Shown here in pieces: positions 33,778 to 43,215 of a stretch of DNA of 64,000 bases (its first letter is position 1; every line of letters starts with the position of its first letter). The stretch is from Cytophagales bacterium UBA2561. GTDB taxonomy: Bacteria > Bacteroidota > Bacteroidia > Cytophagales > Thermoflexibacteraceae. A program made the position numbers and the translations under genes. The notes beneath the pieces are model-generated. The model saw only the letters and a program-made list of their open reading frames with translations. It had not been told where the DNA came from and did no database searches. The stretch spans positions 33,714-97,713 of the forward strand of contig DDLX01000031.1 of the NCBI GenBank assembly GCA_002340355.1, written 5' to 3'.

Positions 33778-35058
33778 ATGCAAATCATTCGCTATCCTGC
33801 GCCCGAAAGTTGGGCGGAAATCTTAGCTCGTCCTGTATTTGAAACAGCAGAAATCGAACGGCGAGTTTCCCCTATTTTAGAAGATATTAAAATCAAGGGC
33901 GATACTGCTCTTCGGAAATATAATTTGAAATTTGATGGAACAGATGTACAAGATTTATTGGTGAGTGCTGAGGAAATCGAAGAAGCTGAAAGAAATGTTG
34001 CTCCTGAACTAAAATCGGCAATTCTGACTGCTAAGTCCAATATTGAAAAATTTCACCTTGCTCAAAAAGAGAATTTTGAACCTATCGAAACCATGCAGGG
34101 TGTAACTTGCTGGCGAAAAAGTGTGCCTATTCGAAAGGTGGGCTTGTATATTCCTGGTGGAACTGCTCCACTTTTTTCTACGGTTTTGATGCTTGGAGTA
34201 CCTGCTCAAATTGCTGGATGTCAAGAAATTATACTGTGTTCTCCTCCAAATTCCGAAGGTAAGATTCACCCTGCCATTTTGTTTACGGCTAAAGCGGTTG
34301 GTGTAACTAAAATCATTAAAGCAGGTGGTGCACAAGCTGTTGGAGCAATGGCTTATGGTACAGAATCTGTTCCAAAAGTATATAAAATTTTCGGTCCTGG
34401 GAATCAGTATGTAACTACTGCTAAACAGTTGGTTAGTCGGGAAGAAACAGCGATTGATATGCCTGCGGGACCTTCAGAGGTGGCTGTTTTAGCAGATGAT
34501 TCCGCAAATCCAGTTTTTATTGCTTCGGATCTATTATCACAAGCCGAACATGGCGAAGATAGCCAAGTAATTTTGGTAAGTACTAGTGAAGACTTGATTA
34601 ATAAGAGTTTAGCCGAAGTTGAGCGACAATTAGAGAAATTGCCTCGTAAAGAAATGGCAAAAAAAGCGATTCAACACAGTAAAAGTATTCTGGTAGATTC
34701 AGAAGAAATTGCCTATGAAATTTTGAATGAATATGCTCCCGAACACTTGATTTTATCGGTTGAAAATCCTATTATTCCTGCCGAAAAAATTACAGAAGCG
34801 GGTTCGGTTTTTATGGGACACTTTACCCCCGAATCCGCAGGTGATTATGCTTCGGGAACAAACCACACTTTGCCAACCAATGGTTTCGCCAAAGTTGTAG
34901 CAGGAGTTTCTTTAGATAGTTTTACTAAAAAAATTACGTATCAAGAAATTACAAAAGAAGGTTTACAAAACATTGGTAAAACCATTGAAATTATGGCAGA
35001 AGCCGAAGAATTAATGGCTCATAAAAACGCCGTGAGCTTGCGATTAGCTGCCCTATAA
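33778..35058 (+). CDS. hisD: Histidinol dehydrogenase
   Basis: This 426-residue enzyme carries out the last two oxidations of histidine synthesis, L-histidinol to L-histidine, with NAD. The core motif MPAGPSEVAVLADDSANP with ASDLLSQAEHGEDSQVIL holds zinc and substrate ligands, and the other conserved parts are RKVGLYIPGG, GGAQAVGAMAYGTESVP and FGPGNQYVT. APEHLIL and the C-terminal FTKKITYQEI are also present. Length is normal. Other his genes are absent: upstream is a RibD-like gene and downstream a pullulanase, so hisD is separated from the operon that it usually shares with hisG and hisC. Confidence 0.95.
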   Translation: MQIIRYPAPESWAEILARPVFETAEIERRVSPILEDIKIKGDTALRKYNLKFDGTDVQDLLVSAEEIEEAERNVAPELKSAILTAKSNIEKFHLAQKENFEPIETMQGVTCWRKSVPIRKVGLYIPGGTAPLFSTVLMLGVPAQIAGCQEIILCSPPNSEGKIHPAILFTAKAVGVTKIIKAGGAQAVGAMAYGTESVPKVYKIFGPGNQYVTTAKQLVSREETAIDMPAGPSEVAVLADDSANPVFIASDLLSQAEHGEDSQVILVSTSEDLINKSLAEVERQLEKLPRKEMAKKAIQHSKSILVDSEEIAYEILNEYAPEHLILSVENPIIPAEKITEAGSVFMGHFTPESAGDYASGTNHTLPTNGFAKVVAGVSLDSFTKKITYQEITKEGLQNIGKTIEIMAEAEELMAHKNAVSLRLAAL

Positions 35059-35080
35059 AATATTTTTGGAACAGAAGAAA

Positions 35081-35122
35081 TTGGCTTGCTAAGTTTTACA
35101 AATTTGGCAAGTCAATTTTTTT
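35081..35122 (+). terminator. hisD terminator, member of the palindrome family 2
   Basis: TTGGCTTGCTAAGTTT (35081-35096) pairs over 16 bases, with three G-U wobbles, with AAATTTGGCAAGTCAA (35100-35115). The loop has three bases and a T tract follows. It shares the core CTTGCTAAGTTT with the hairpin at 51864. Confidence 0.75.
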
Positions 35123-35199
35123 CTAATTGATTCTCAGGTAAACTTTTCAGCCCAGTTAAGGATTATAAGAATAAAAAAGGCGTAAACGTGGAGCAAAAA

Positions 35200-37230
35200 A
35201 TGAATACCAATTTGATGACTTTCCTAAAAAATATTTGCTTGATTTCATGGGGACTTTTTGGCTGTTCCTCCGAAACAAAAGAAACTTCCAAAATAGAAAA
35301 TACTGCAACCACCAATGAGTTACCTTTTTATGAAGGAACAGATTTGGGCTTAACTTATTCGCCTGAAAAATCTATTTTTAAACTTTGGTCGCCTAAAGCC
35401 GAAGCCGTACAATTACATTTTTATCAACATGATTTGGGGGGGAAATCTATTCGAACAGAAAATTTAAAAAAATCAGAAAAAGGAATTTGGAAAATTGAAA
35501 TACATGAAGATTTAGAAGGACTTTATTATACTTTTCAAGTCAAATTCAAAGGAAAAATCTTAGAAGAAACATCAGGAATTTATGCTAAAGCTGTCGGTAC
35601 AAATGGACAACGGGCAATGGTTGTTGATTTGGCAAAAACAAACCCTAAAGGCTGGCAAAATGACCAACGACCTGATTTAAAACAATTTACTGATATTATT
35701 TTGTATGAAATGCACATTCGGGATTTTACAATTCATGAAAGTTCAGGAGCAAAAAATCGAGGTAAATTTTTGGGAGTAATAGAGGAAAATTTGACCAATT
35801 CACTAGGACAAAAAACAGGACTTGACCATCTTAAAGAATTAGGAATTACACACGTTCATTTGTTGCCAGTCTTTGATTTTCAGTCGATTGATGAATCAAA
35901 ATTAGATTCAGCCCAATTTAATTGGGGATATGATCCACAAAATTATAATACTCCCGAAGGTTCATATTCTACAAATCCTGCGGATGGAGCGGTTCGGATT
36001 CGTGAATTTAAACAACTGGTTAAAAAATTACACGAGAGTGGAATTCGAGTGATAATGGATGTAGTTTACAATCATACAGCCTTAACACCAAATTCTAACT
36101 TTAATTTAGAATTTCCTCATTATTATTATCGATTGAATAAAGATAAAAGTTTTTCGAATGCCTCAGGTTGTGGGAATGAAACAGCCTCGGAGCGTCCCAT
36201 GATGCGGAAATTTATCTTGGAATCAGTCAAATATTGGGTTGAAGAGTATCATATTGATGGTTTTCGTTTTGATTTGATGGGTATTCATGACCTTGAAACC
36301 ATGAACGAAATTAGTACCGAATTACAAAAAATGGACTCTACTATTTTTATTTATGGTGAAGGCTGGACGGCTGGAGCAAGCCTGCTACCTGATTCAGTTA
36401 GAGCATTGAAAAACAATACTTTACAACTTAAAAATATTGCTGTTTTTAGTGATGATATTCGGGATGCTATTAAAGGACATTGGTCAAATGAAACGGATAA
36501 GGGATTTGTGAATGGAATAACCAATTTTTCGGAGAGTATTAAATTCGGAATTGCAGGAGCAACGCAACATCCTCAAATTCAATACAAAAAAGTTAATTAT
36601 TCTAAGACTCCTTGGGCAAAGCATCCCGCCCAAACTATTAATTACGTGGCTTGCCATGATAATCAAACGCTTTATGACAAACTTAAAACGACTGATCGTC
36701 ATGCTTCCGAAGAAAAAATTTTGAAAATGCACCGCTTGGCAAATACGATTGTATTTACTTCGCAGGGTGTACCATTTTTACACGCTGGGGCAGAATTCGC
36801 TCGAACAAAATTTGGAGAACATAATTCTTATAAATCACCTGATTCGATTAATCAAATTGATTGGAATCGTAAAGAAAAATACCAAAATTTAGTTGAATAT
36901 TACCAAAATCTAATTCGATTGCGTAAAAAATATCCTGCTTTTCGGTTAGTAAGCAATGAACTTATCCAAAAACACCTTCAATTTTTACCAGAACAGCCTC
37001 AAGGGATTGTTGCTTATTTACTTACCGACTATGCAGGTGGAGGTGACGTAAAACAAATTTTGGTCGTTTTGAATGGTAAAGAAGCAAAGCAAAAAATTAA
37101 TTTGCCTAAAGGAGATTGGGAGGTTTTGTTGAAAAATGAGCAGTTTAGTTTAGAGGGTGGAGAGAAATTTCAGGGAGGAGAAACAGAAATTTCAGGAATT
37201 TCGGCTCTAATTCTCATGGAAAAATCCTAA
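35200..37230 (+). CDS. pulA: Type I pullulanase lipoprotein (GH13)
   Basis: This 676-residue debranching enzyme cleaves alpha-1,6 links of pullulan and branched glycans. The N-terminus has a lipoprotein signal with lipobox ending GLFGC (Cys about 23), so it is likely a surface or periplasmic lipoprotein. A CBM48-like domain (about 40-140) precedes the GH13 barrel. The type I signature is FNWGYDPQNYNTPEGSY (normally YNWGYDP). Conserved regions are VIMDVVYNHT, DGFRFDLMG with the nucleophile Asp, YGEGWTAG with the acid Glu, and ACHDNQTLYDKL with the last Asp. The common region IV Ser is Cys here. The GTG at 35188 would add four residues; the ATG at 35200 starts the signal peptide. No SusC/SusD genes are beside it. 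Confidence 0.92.
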   Translation: MNTNLMTFLKNICLISWGLFGCSSETKETSKIENTATTNELPFYEGTDLGLTYSPEKSIFKLWSPKAEAVQLHFYQHDLGGKSIRTENLKKSEKGIWKIEIHEDLEGLYYTFQVKFKGKILEETSGIYAKAVGTNGQRAMVVDLAKTNPKGWQNDQRPDLKQFTDIILYEMHIRDFTIHESSGAKNRGKFLGVIEENLTNSLGQKTGLDHLKELGITHVHLLPVFDFQSIDESKLDSAQFNWGYDPQNYNTPEGSYSTNPADGAVRIREFKQLVKKLHESGIRVIMDVVYNHTALTPNSNFNLEFPHYYYRLNKDKSFSNASGCGNETASERPMMRKFILESVKYWVEEYHIDGFRFDLMGIHDLETMNEISTELQKMDSTIFIYGEGWTAGASLLPDSVRALKNNTLQLKNIAVFSDDIRDAIKGHWSNETDKGFVNGITNFSESIKFGIAGATQHPQIQYKKVNYSKTPWAKHPAQTINYVACHDNQTLYDKLKTTDRHASEEKILKMHRLANTIVFTSQGVPFLHAGAEFARTKFGEHNSYKSPDSINQIDWNRKEKYQNLVEYYQNLIRLRKKYPAFRLVSNELIQKHLQFLPEQPQGIVAYLLTDYAGGGDVKQILVVLNGKEAKQKINLPKGDWEVLLKNEQFSLEGGEKFQGGETEISGISALILMEKS

Positions 37231-37278
37231 AATGGAATTTTACACAAATTTAGGACTGACTTTGTAATTCATGGATAT

Positions 37279-37653
37279 ATGAAAAAGGAGAAAATCCAGA
37301 AAAAATATTATAGCATTGGTGAAATTGCAAAAATGCTAAAAGTTGCCCCTTCACTGATTCGGTTTTGGGAAAGTCGTTTTTCGTCTATCAATCCCCGAAA
37401 AAGTAAAAATGGGGTCAGACAATACACTGTTGCTGATATTGAAAAGTTGAAAATGGTCTATTATTTAGTCAAAGAAAGAGGCTATACTCTGCAAGGAGCA
37501 GAAGAAATTCTGACTAAAAAAGAAGATAAAGTACAAGATACCGTGAAGCTATTGGAAGAAATGCAAGCTCTAAGAAAGTTTTTGATGGATTTGAAAAATA
37601 ATCTCTCCACATCTCCAGCATCTAAACCGTCTACTGATGACCTTGAGAAATAA
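37279..37653 (+). CDS. MerR family transcriptional regulator
   Basis: This 124-residue protein has an N-terminal winged helix-turn-helix (about 9-75): YYSIGEIAKMLKVAPSLIRF, then the MerR-type WESRFSSINPRKS and the wing GVRQYTVADIEKL. A short helical stretch (about 85-115) replaces a ligand-binding domain, as in the Bacteroidota MerR group of small regulators. The gene overlaps the next by 17 bases, so both are probably co-transcribed. Targets are unknown. Confidence 0.9.
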   Translation: MKKEKIQKKYYSIGEIAKMLKVAPSLIRFWESRFSSINPRKSKNGVRQYTVADIEKLKMVYYLVKERGYTLQGAEEILTKKEDKVQDTVKLLEEMQALRKFLMDLKNNLSTSPASKPSTDDLEK

Positions 37654-38290
37654 ATCTACGGATGGATTTTGGTATGCTACTTCGTATGGAATTTCAGTTC
37701 TTTTTCATCCTGCACTAATACCAACACTCATCATATTTATGTTATATGTTGCTGATTATCCAATGTTTACCTCAGGCATAATGTATTGGCACATGATTCT
37801 GAAAACATTTTTGACAACGGGACTAATACCAGCTATCTCAATTTATATGATGTATCGAATGCGATTCTTAAAATCACTTCATCTTGAAAATCGTCAAGAA
37901 CGTCAGTTACCTTTTGCTATAATGAGTATTTTTTATAGTTTCGTTACTATTGTTTATATTTTTTCGCAACAAGGTGGTTTAGAGTTTATTCTCATTTTGT
38001 CAGGAGTTTCTCTATCGGTTTTAGTCGTTACATTTATTACAAAATTCCATAAAATTAGTGTTCATACGGTAGGAGTAAGTGGAATGTTGGGTAGTTTGGT
38101 TGGTTTACAATGGACATCTCCAACCCAGAGTTTATTATATCCAATTTTATTTTCGATTCTTATGACAGGAATAGTCATGAGCGCACGCCTTAAACTCAAT
38201 GCTCATACTCCTTTGGAAATATTTACAGGTTTATTTGTAGGATTTTGGATTTGCTTTGGAGTACTCTACTTCAGCAGTTGGATTTTGTAA
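37637..38290 (+). CDS. PAP2-like integral membrane protein
   Basis: This 217-residue protein has five to six membrane helices (for example LIPTLIIFMLYVADY, LTTGLIPAISIYMMY, FILILSGVSLSVLVVTF and IFTGLFVGFWICFGVLYF). Between helices are KFHKISVHTVGVSGMLGS and ARLKLNAHTPLEIFTG, which resemble PAP2 motifs with His in place and the second Asp replaced by Glu. PAP2 enzymes dephosphorylate lipid phosphates such as undecaprenyl diphosphate; activity here is uncertain because the motif KX6RP is not clear. It starts inside the merR 3' end (17-bp overlap). Confidence 0.65.
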   Translation: MTLRNKSTDGFWYATSYGISVLFHPALIPTLIIFMLYVADYPMFTSGIMYWHMILKTFLTTGLIPAISIYMMYRMRFLKSLHLENRQERQLPFAIMSIFYSFVTIVYIFSQQGGLEFILILSGVSLSVLVVTFITKFHKISVHTVGVSGMLGSLVGLQWTSPTQSLLYPILFSILMTGIVMSARLKLNAHTPLEIFTGLFVGFWICFGVLYFSSWIL

Positions 38291-38295
38291 GACAT

Positions 38296-38321
38296 AAAAA
38301 AAGCCAGATTTAATCTGGCTT
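38296..38321 (-). terminator. Intrinsic terminator for the minus-strand cluster
   Basis: AAGCCAGAT (38301-38309) and ATCTGGCTT (38313-38321) form a 9-bp stem with a TTA loop. On the minus strand the stem runs into a T tract (38296-38300). It ends the transcript of the secreted-protein gene at 38351 and may also stop plus-strand transcription from merR. Confidence 0.85.
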
Positions 38322-38350
38322 GTTGTAAATTTATGAAATTAGGAAAATAT

Positions 38351-38788
38351 CTATCGTTTAAATCCTAAGACTGCACCACCACAATAGCTATGTGAATCCT
38401 TGAAGGAAAACCGTAAATAATAAATTCCTGTTGCTTTGCAGACGTAAGTCCAACCTGTATAAAATTTGCCATTGTTATGACTAGAAGCCAATTTCTCACG
38501 TTTTGAATTAAAAAGTGTAGCAATAATCCCAGTTGCATCACCATCTCGACTTTGCAAAATTACTTTGTACTTGGTGTCTTTACTGAACACACAGGTGTAC
38601 TCAATATCTCGGCGTGTACCGCCTTTACCATCCACCTTAAAACTTTTGATAAAGGTGAATCCGTCAGTTAATTTTTTAAGAGCCATATTACTGTAAAGCT
38701 CTGAATCACAGTCTTGTGCTTTGGCTTCGGGAGTACTTACGAAAAGTGCCATCATAAACACAAGCGCAACAATAAATCTATTTTTCAT
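38351..38788 (-). CDS. Small secreted protein of unknown function
   Basis: This 145-residue protein has a signal peptide (about 1-24, ending AKAQ) and a beta-rich body with five Cys (DCDS, YTCVF, TYVCKATG, SYCGG). The pattern GWTYVCKATGIYYLRFSF resembles a lectin-like or pre-peptidase-C-like sandwich, but I cannot assign a family. It is the last gene of the minus-strand cluster that begins upstream with the SiaB/SiaC and ABC transporter genes, and is followed by a clear terminator. It may be exported by that transporter or serve as its partner; no direct evidence. Confidence 0.7.
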   Translation of the reverse strand: MKNRFIVALVFMMALFVSTPEAKAQDCDSELYSNMALKKLTDGFTFIKSFKVDGKGGTRRDIEYTCVFSKDTKYKVILQSRDGDATGIIATLFNSKREKLASSHNNGKFYTGWTYVCKATGIYYLRFSFKDSHSYCGGAVLGFKR

Positions 38789-38823
38789 GATAAGAAAACG
38801 AGTTTTAAAGCCTTTTAAAAAAA

Positions 38824-39693
38824 TTATTTAATCATTTTATCACGAATACCTCGTGCTAAACTACTGATATTCGCTAAATCACCATCTGAAATTTGGACAC
38901 TAGAAACTGTCTCATTGCTCACGATAATTTCACCTTCTGATTCACGGACTGCTGTTTTACCGTCTTTTGTAATGATTCTCACTTTTTGATACACATTAGA
39001 GAGCTGTTCAAGATCACGGATAATGTTCTTGAAATTAGGCTTATCAGAGTACAAATTCATTACTTTACGAATCTGTTCGAGGGCAATTTTTTGTTCCCCA
39101 ATTTTTTCTTTTAATCGACTATCTTTTGTTTTTTCATATACCAAAGTGGTTAAGTAAAGAGCTTCAACCCAACCACCAGCTAAAATTAGTACACTAACGC
39201 TTTCACGACGATTATTCGCAAGATGTTGTGTAATATTCTCAAAGTTTTGTTGGGTAACTTTGAGTAGTTCAGGAATATTATTGCTACTATTAGCTAACTT
39301 TTTAATTTGTTCATAATCAAAAAATTGTCCAATACCTAAACCATCTGATAAACTCTTGACAGCATCAAGATAATCTAAAATATCTTGGCGTTGATCATAC
39401 AAGTTTGCATATCCTAAGTCAGTACTAAAAATTCCTAGATTTAATGCCTTTTTATAGGTCATCGTATAGTTACTTACAAACTTTGGATTATTTAAGTGAC
39501 TAGGATCATATTTTCCCCCTACTTCCTTAATCAAGGAAGAAATTTCTAAGGGTGAAGGAATAGATTGTAAAATATTCGCCACGTCATCAGACTGTGGAGC
39601 GTTTTTGGGAGAGGCGTGTTGCCTGTTGCCTGTGAAGCCACTCGCAATGATAAAAACCATAACAAGCATCCATACTAAATAGCCTTTTTTCAT
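38824..39693 (-). CDS. Exported helical protein of unknown function
   Basis: This 289-residue protein has a signal-type N-terminus (YLVWMLVMVFIIASGF), with the mature helical body starting near 26. Helices such as VANILQSIPSPLEISSLIKE and IGEQKIALEQIRKVMNLYSD dominate, and LILAGGWVEALYLTTLVYEK is the most conserved-looking part. I recognise the type as a Bacteroidota-specific protein without assigned function. It is 79 bases after the ABC transporter gene, so the two are likely co-transcribed and may cooperate in the envelope. Confidence 0.65.
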   Translation of the reverse strand: MKKGYLVWMLVMVFIIASGFTGNRQHASPKNAPQSDDVANILQSIPSPLEISSLIKEVGGKYDPSHLNNPKFVSNYTMTYKKALNLGIFSTDLGYANLYDQRQDILDYLDAVKSLSDGLGIGQFFDYEQIKKLANSSNNIPELLKVTQQNFENITQHLANNRRESVSVLILAGGWVEALYLTTLVYEKTKDSRLKEKIGEQKIALEQIRKVMNLYSDKPNFKNIIRDLEQLSNVYQKVRIITKDGKTAVRESEGEIIVSNETVSSVQISDGDLANISSLARGIRDKMIK

Positions 39694-39772
39694 AATTTTA
39701 GAATTAAACAGTTAAACATTCAGAAAAATTCAAACCCCAAAGTCAGGTCTGAAGAGTTGCTCGACTGATTAT

Positions 39773-42700
39773 TTATTTTCTGAACTTAACGTTTCCTAAG
39801 AAGTTAATCGCTTTTCGCAGTAATTCGAGGTATAAAGTAAAATAAAGTAAGATAGTCATTGCCCATATTATCCCAATATTGAACCAATAGGTATCAAAAT
39901 AAACTCCAAATAAGTGTTTCTGAGGAGCAAAAAAGTGTGCTCGATAATCCACTGGGTTACTAGTTCTACGAGGCACGGTAAAAATAGGGTCAGATATCTG
40001 TACTAATTTTCCATTCTCACGGTCAATTTTTTGTTTTGTATTCGCTTTCCGAACGGCATCTTGCATACTCTCACTAAAGTAGTCATTTTTTAATTTTGCT
40101 AGTGATTCAGGCTTGTAAAGATTCATTAGTGAGTCTCGGCTATCAATGGCAGTAGTCTGCATCATTGTATAGTAGTCTTTAATATTTTCAAGATATTCCT
40201 TGATTTTCAGAACAGCATCAGCATTAAAGGCTTTAACTGTCAGAGCTTCATCAAGCTTTAACTCTTCTAATCCAACAAAATTTTCATAAACTAATTCATT
40301 TTTAATAAGCATTAAGTTTCCTTCTAAAAGAAATCTTACAGAATCCTGTTGTTCTTTTGGTAATTCTTTGAGAGCTTCGACATGATCAAAGGCATCATCT
40401 AAAACTCTTTCCATCTCTTGCTTCCAAAAAGAGGCTTTAAAATTAGCAACACTTTCCTTTGTGTCATAGGGGTAAAACAACTTTTCATAAGCATTATGTT
40501 TAAATCCTTCTACCATAACCGCTTCATAACCCCAACGAGACACCCAAACATCAGCAATAAGTGGTACTTTTCCTTTTTCTGTAATCGTATTGTTTAATTT
40601 CTCGAACGGAAAAATAGCTCCACTTAGAATCATCTGAGGAATTAATAATAAAGGAATTAGAATATAGACTGTAATGGCTGAGCTAAAAGCGGAAGAAATA
40701 TTTAGCCCTAACACATTGGCAAAACAGGAAATGGAGAATAAAACAATCCAATATGTAATATATTCACCATTAATATCTAAAATAGTATTTCCGATAAGGA
40801 CATAAGAAAATGTCTGTACTGCCGAAAATGCAAATAAAATCAACAATTTAGAGGCTAAATAACTGGTTTGACTCAGGTTTAAGAAAGCTTCTCTTTTCTT
40901 AATCTTGCGGTCAGCAATGATTTCTTCTGCACTTACAGAGAGTCCCATAAATAGTGCTACAATAATACTAATGAGGATGTAAGCAGGGATATTATCGTTA
41001 TATCGTAATAAATACTCTTCTCCCAAATTTAAATCCTTATACCGAATAATCAAAGACATCAACAAAGCTAATGCAGGAGCTTCCAAAAGATTAATCGCCA
41101 TATATTGGGTATTCCCAATTTTGGAAAGCATATCCCGAATGGTGAAAATTTGGGTTTGTTTTAGCTTATTAGGAATTTTAAGATTCTTGGGAGGTTCTTC
41201 TTCAACATCTTCCTGTCGCTCAATTTCAAAATTCTTCTTGTATAAATCATGCCACTCAGGTGGTGTTATTTTTCGTTTATTTGTAAACTCCCCATATTCA
41301 TCAACAACTTGAGCTTCGATGATATTAAAAAGCTGTTCAGGATTTACATTTCCACAAGTTGGACATTGTCCTCGGTCAGAGCCAATTTGCTTGGCAGCTT
41401 GTTTGAAATAAGTAATTGCCTCAATGGGATCTCCATAAAAAACAGGATAACCACCTGTATCCATCAACCACATCTTATCGAACATTTTATAAATATCCGA
41501 AGATGGCTGATGAATAACGACAAAAATTAACTTCCCTTTCAAAGAAAGTTCTTTCAAAAGGTCAATTACATTTTCAGAGTCTCGTGAAGAAAGTCCTGAA
41601 GTTGGCTCATCGACAAACAAAACGCTTGGCTCTCGAATCAGTTCCAAGGCAATATTCAGCCGTTTTCGCTGTCCACCTGATATTTTTTTATTGAGAACAC
41701 TTCCGACTTTCAAGTCCATAATTCTATCTAATCCTAAACTAGCTAGAACATCAACGACTCTTTTGTCTAGTTCTTCATCAGATAAATCACGGAAACAAAG
41801 TTTGGCGTTATAAAATAAATTTTGATAAACGGATAATTCTTCAATCAATAAATCATCCTGAGAAATATAACCAATGACTCCCTCAATATGTGGCTTTTGT
41901 TCAGGATCATGAATATCATAACCATTAATTTTAACCTTTCCTTTATAGGGTATTTCAAGACCAGCGAGAGCATTTAATAAGGTAGTTTTTCCTGCACCAC
42001 TTGCTCCCATAATGCCTATCAACCGACCTGCACCCTCTGAAAGATTAATATTTCGAAGTCCAACGTGTCCATTTGGAAAGCGAAATTCTACGTCTTCTAC
42101 ATTAAATGAAAGTTTAACATCCTCAATTGCACTATTATAAGTACTAACTAAATCACTATAATAAAGAGGCGCACCTTTAGGTGTTTTAAAAACACTACCA
42201 TTTGAGAATAATAAAATTGCATTGGGTTTAACTAATTGCCCATTGAGGAAAATCTCATCTGTTCCTGTATATTTTGTGAAGTAAAGGGCAACACTCTGGA
42301 CACGGATAAAAATAATTTCTCCTGACAGAAGTCCTGAATCAATGTATTTGATTTTGCTATTTTCAGCAGGTACTTCGTCATCAAAAAGTAAAATATCTTC
42401 GGAATTGAGGGATTCTGCTGAGGAATGTTGTTCCATAACAAATGCCCTGCAAAGATTGTATTCTTGTTTTGGGACATTAAAGACATTTGCCACAGTATCA
42501 ATAATTTCCATCTGTGAATCTAGACTTTTGGGAACTTCCATTTCTCGATTCGCTGCCACCATCTCCAAGATTTTGAAAAGAACAATGACTTTTTGTTTTT
42601 GGACAAGTGTCTTATTGATTTTCCGACATTGTGCTAAAACTCGTACTGAATCTACTGCTCTTGTTCCCTGTCTTTTGCGTCTTCTTTTACGTCTTCTTTT

Positions 42701-42937
42701 CTTTTTTGGGTTGTCAGGGTCATCGTCTTCCTCTTCTTCGGGGGGTTCGGGTTCGCCAGGCTTACGATACTCGGCATATTTATCAAAAAGTGATACGTAC
42801 TCGCTCACGGTTTCCGAATCCAGTTCTTGTTGGTAGAAACTGATGACGTAATCACGTTCCGATTCTGTTACGCCTTCTCCTTGTTTGGCGATAATCGCAA
42901 AAAGGCGGGTTAAGGCTTTCAGTATTTCTTCACTCAT
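39773..42937 (-). CDS. ABCG-type transporter with N-terminal TerB-like and FHA-like regions
   Basis: This 1054-residue half-transporter has a helical N-terminal region (about 1-55, TerB-like) and an acidic/basic linker (about 58-90, with EEEEDDD then RRRKRRRKR). A second helical part (100-170) and a beta-rich segment resembling a degenerate FHA domain (about 195-265, with DEIFLNGQLVKPNAILLF) follow. The ATPase has Walker A GASGAGKTTLL (about 310), signature ISGGQRKRLN (about 418) and Walker B LFVDEPTSGLSSRDS. A CPTCGNVNPEQLFNI zinc-ribbon-like pair follows. ABC-2 membrane segments come at about 620-780, with a large soluble insertion and a last helix near 1020-1045. Substrate unknown. It is downstream of siaC on the same strand. 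Confidence 0.88.
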   Translation of the reverse strand: MSEEILKALTRLFAIIAKQGEGVTESERDYVISFYQQELDSETVSEYVSLFDKYAEYRKPGEPEPPEEEEDDDPDNPKKKRRRKRRRKRQGTRAVDSVRVLAQCRKINKTLVQKQKVIVLFKILEMVAANREMEVPKSLDSQMEIIDTVANVFNVPKQEYNLCRAFVMEQHSSAESLNSEDILLFDDEVPAENSKIKYIDSGLLSGEIIFIRVQSVALYFTKYTGTDEIFLNGQLVKPNAILLFSNGSVFKTPKGAPLYYSDLVSTYNSAIEDVKLSFNVEDVEFRFPNGHVGLRNINLSEGAGRLIGIMGASGAGKTTLLNALAGLEIPYKGKVKINGYDIHDPEQKPHIEGVIGYISQDDLLIEELSVYQNLFYNAKLCFRDLSDEELDKRVVDVLASLGLDRIMDLKVGSVLNKKISGGQRKRLNIALELIREPSVLFVDEPTSGLSSRDSENVIDLLKELSLKGKLIFVVIHQPSSDIYKMFDKMWLMDTGGYPVFYGDPIEAITYFKQAAKQIGSDRGQCPTCGNVNPEQLFNIIEAQVVDEYGEFTNKRKITPPEWHDLYKKNFEIERQEDVEEEPPKNLKIPNKLKQTQIFTIRDMLSKIGNTQYMAINLLEAPALALLMSLIIRYKDLNLGEEYLLRYNDNIPAYILISIIVALFMGLSVSAEEIIADRKIKKREAFLNLSQTSYLASKLLILFAFSAVQTFSYVLIGNTILDINGEYITYWIVLFSISCFANVLGLNISSAFSSAITVYILIPLLLIPQMILSGAIFPFEKLNNTITEKGKVPLIADVWVSRWGYEAVMVEGFKHNAYEKLFYPYDTKESVANFKASFWKQEMERVLDDAFDHVEALKELPKEQQDSVRFLLEGNLMLIKNELVYENFVGLEELKLDEALTVKAFNADAVLKIKEYLENIKDYYTMMQTTAIDSRDSLMNLYKPESLAKLKNDYFSESMQDAVRKANTKQKIDRENGKLVQISDPIFTVPRRTSNPVDYRAHFFAPQKHLFGVYFDTYWFNIGIIWAMTILLYFTLYLELLRKAINFLGNVKFRK

Positions 42938-43051
42938 AGAGGTTCAGGTATGAACAACGCATTCCAAAAAAACACAAGTTAAGGTGATGTGTAATTTTAA
43001 AATGATTTGAGTTTGGACTAATTTTAATTATTAAATGATTAGAAAAAAATA

Positions 43052-43152
43052 CCCCAAAGGCATACAAAAAGACAAAGCAATAAATACGCCTTTAATTGGA
43101 TAACGCTTCCTCACCCCAAACATTGTTTACAGATTTTGAGGAAATTAAAGGC
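43052..43152 (-). promoter_or_regulatory. Stem-loop region between siaC and the ABC transporter
   Basis: GCCTTTAATT (43088-43097) pairs with AATTAAAGGC (43143-43152), enclosing a second stem TTCCTCA (43107-43113) with TGAGGAA (43137-43143). A separate AAAGGC near 43055 can also pair with the same GCCTTT. On the minus-strand transcript this allows two mutually exclusive hairpins ahead of the ABC gene, with a T-rich tail after the first. It may be the siaC terminator or an attenuator. The rest of the 42938-43215 gap shows nothing. Confidence 0.4.
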
Positions 43153-43215
43153 ATGTCTTTATTGATATTTTACTGTATCAACTCAATTGTAAATACAGTC
43201 ATTAAAAGTGATGTT

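Noticed and set aside
35188..35199. GTG start for the pullulanase
   Set aside because: The ATG at 35200 begins a proper lipoprotein signal; the four extra residues add charge in front of it.
39614..39634. A stretch reading CACAGGCAACAG on the minus strand, like the right arm of the REP-like element
   Set aside because: It is inside the coding start of the exported protein, unpaired and too short to call a copy; could be chance.
42342..42836. 164-residue plus-strand open frame
   Set aside because: It lies wholly antisense inside the ABC transporter gene; its Ser/Leu-rich product mirrors the charged linker.
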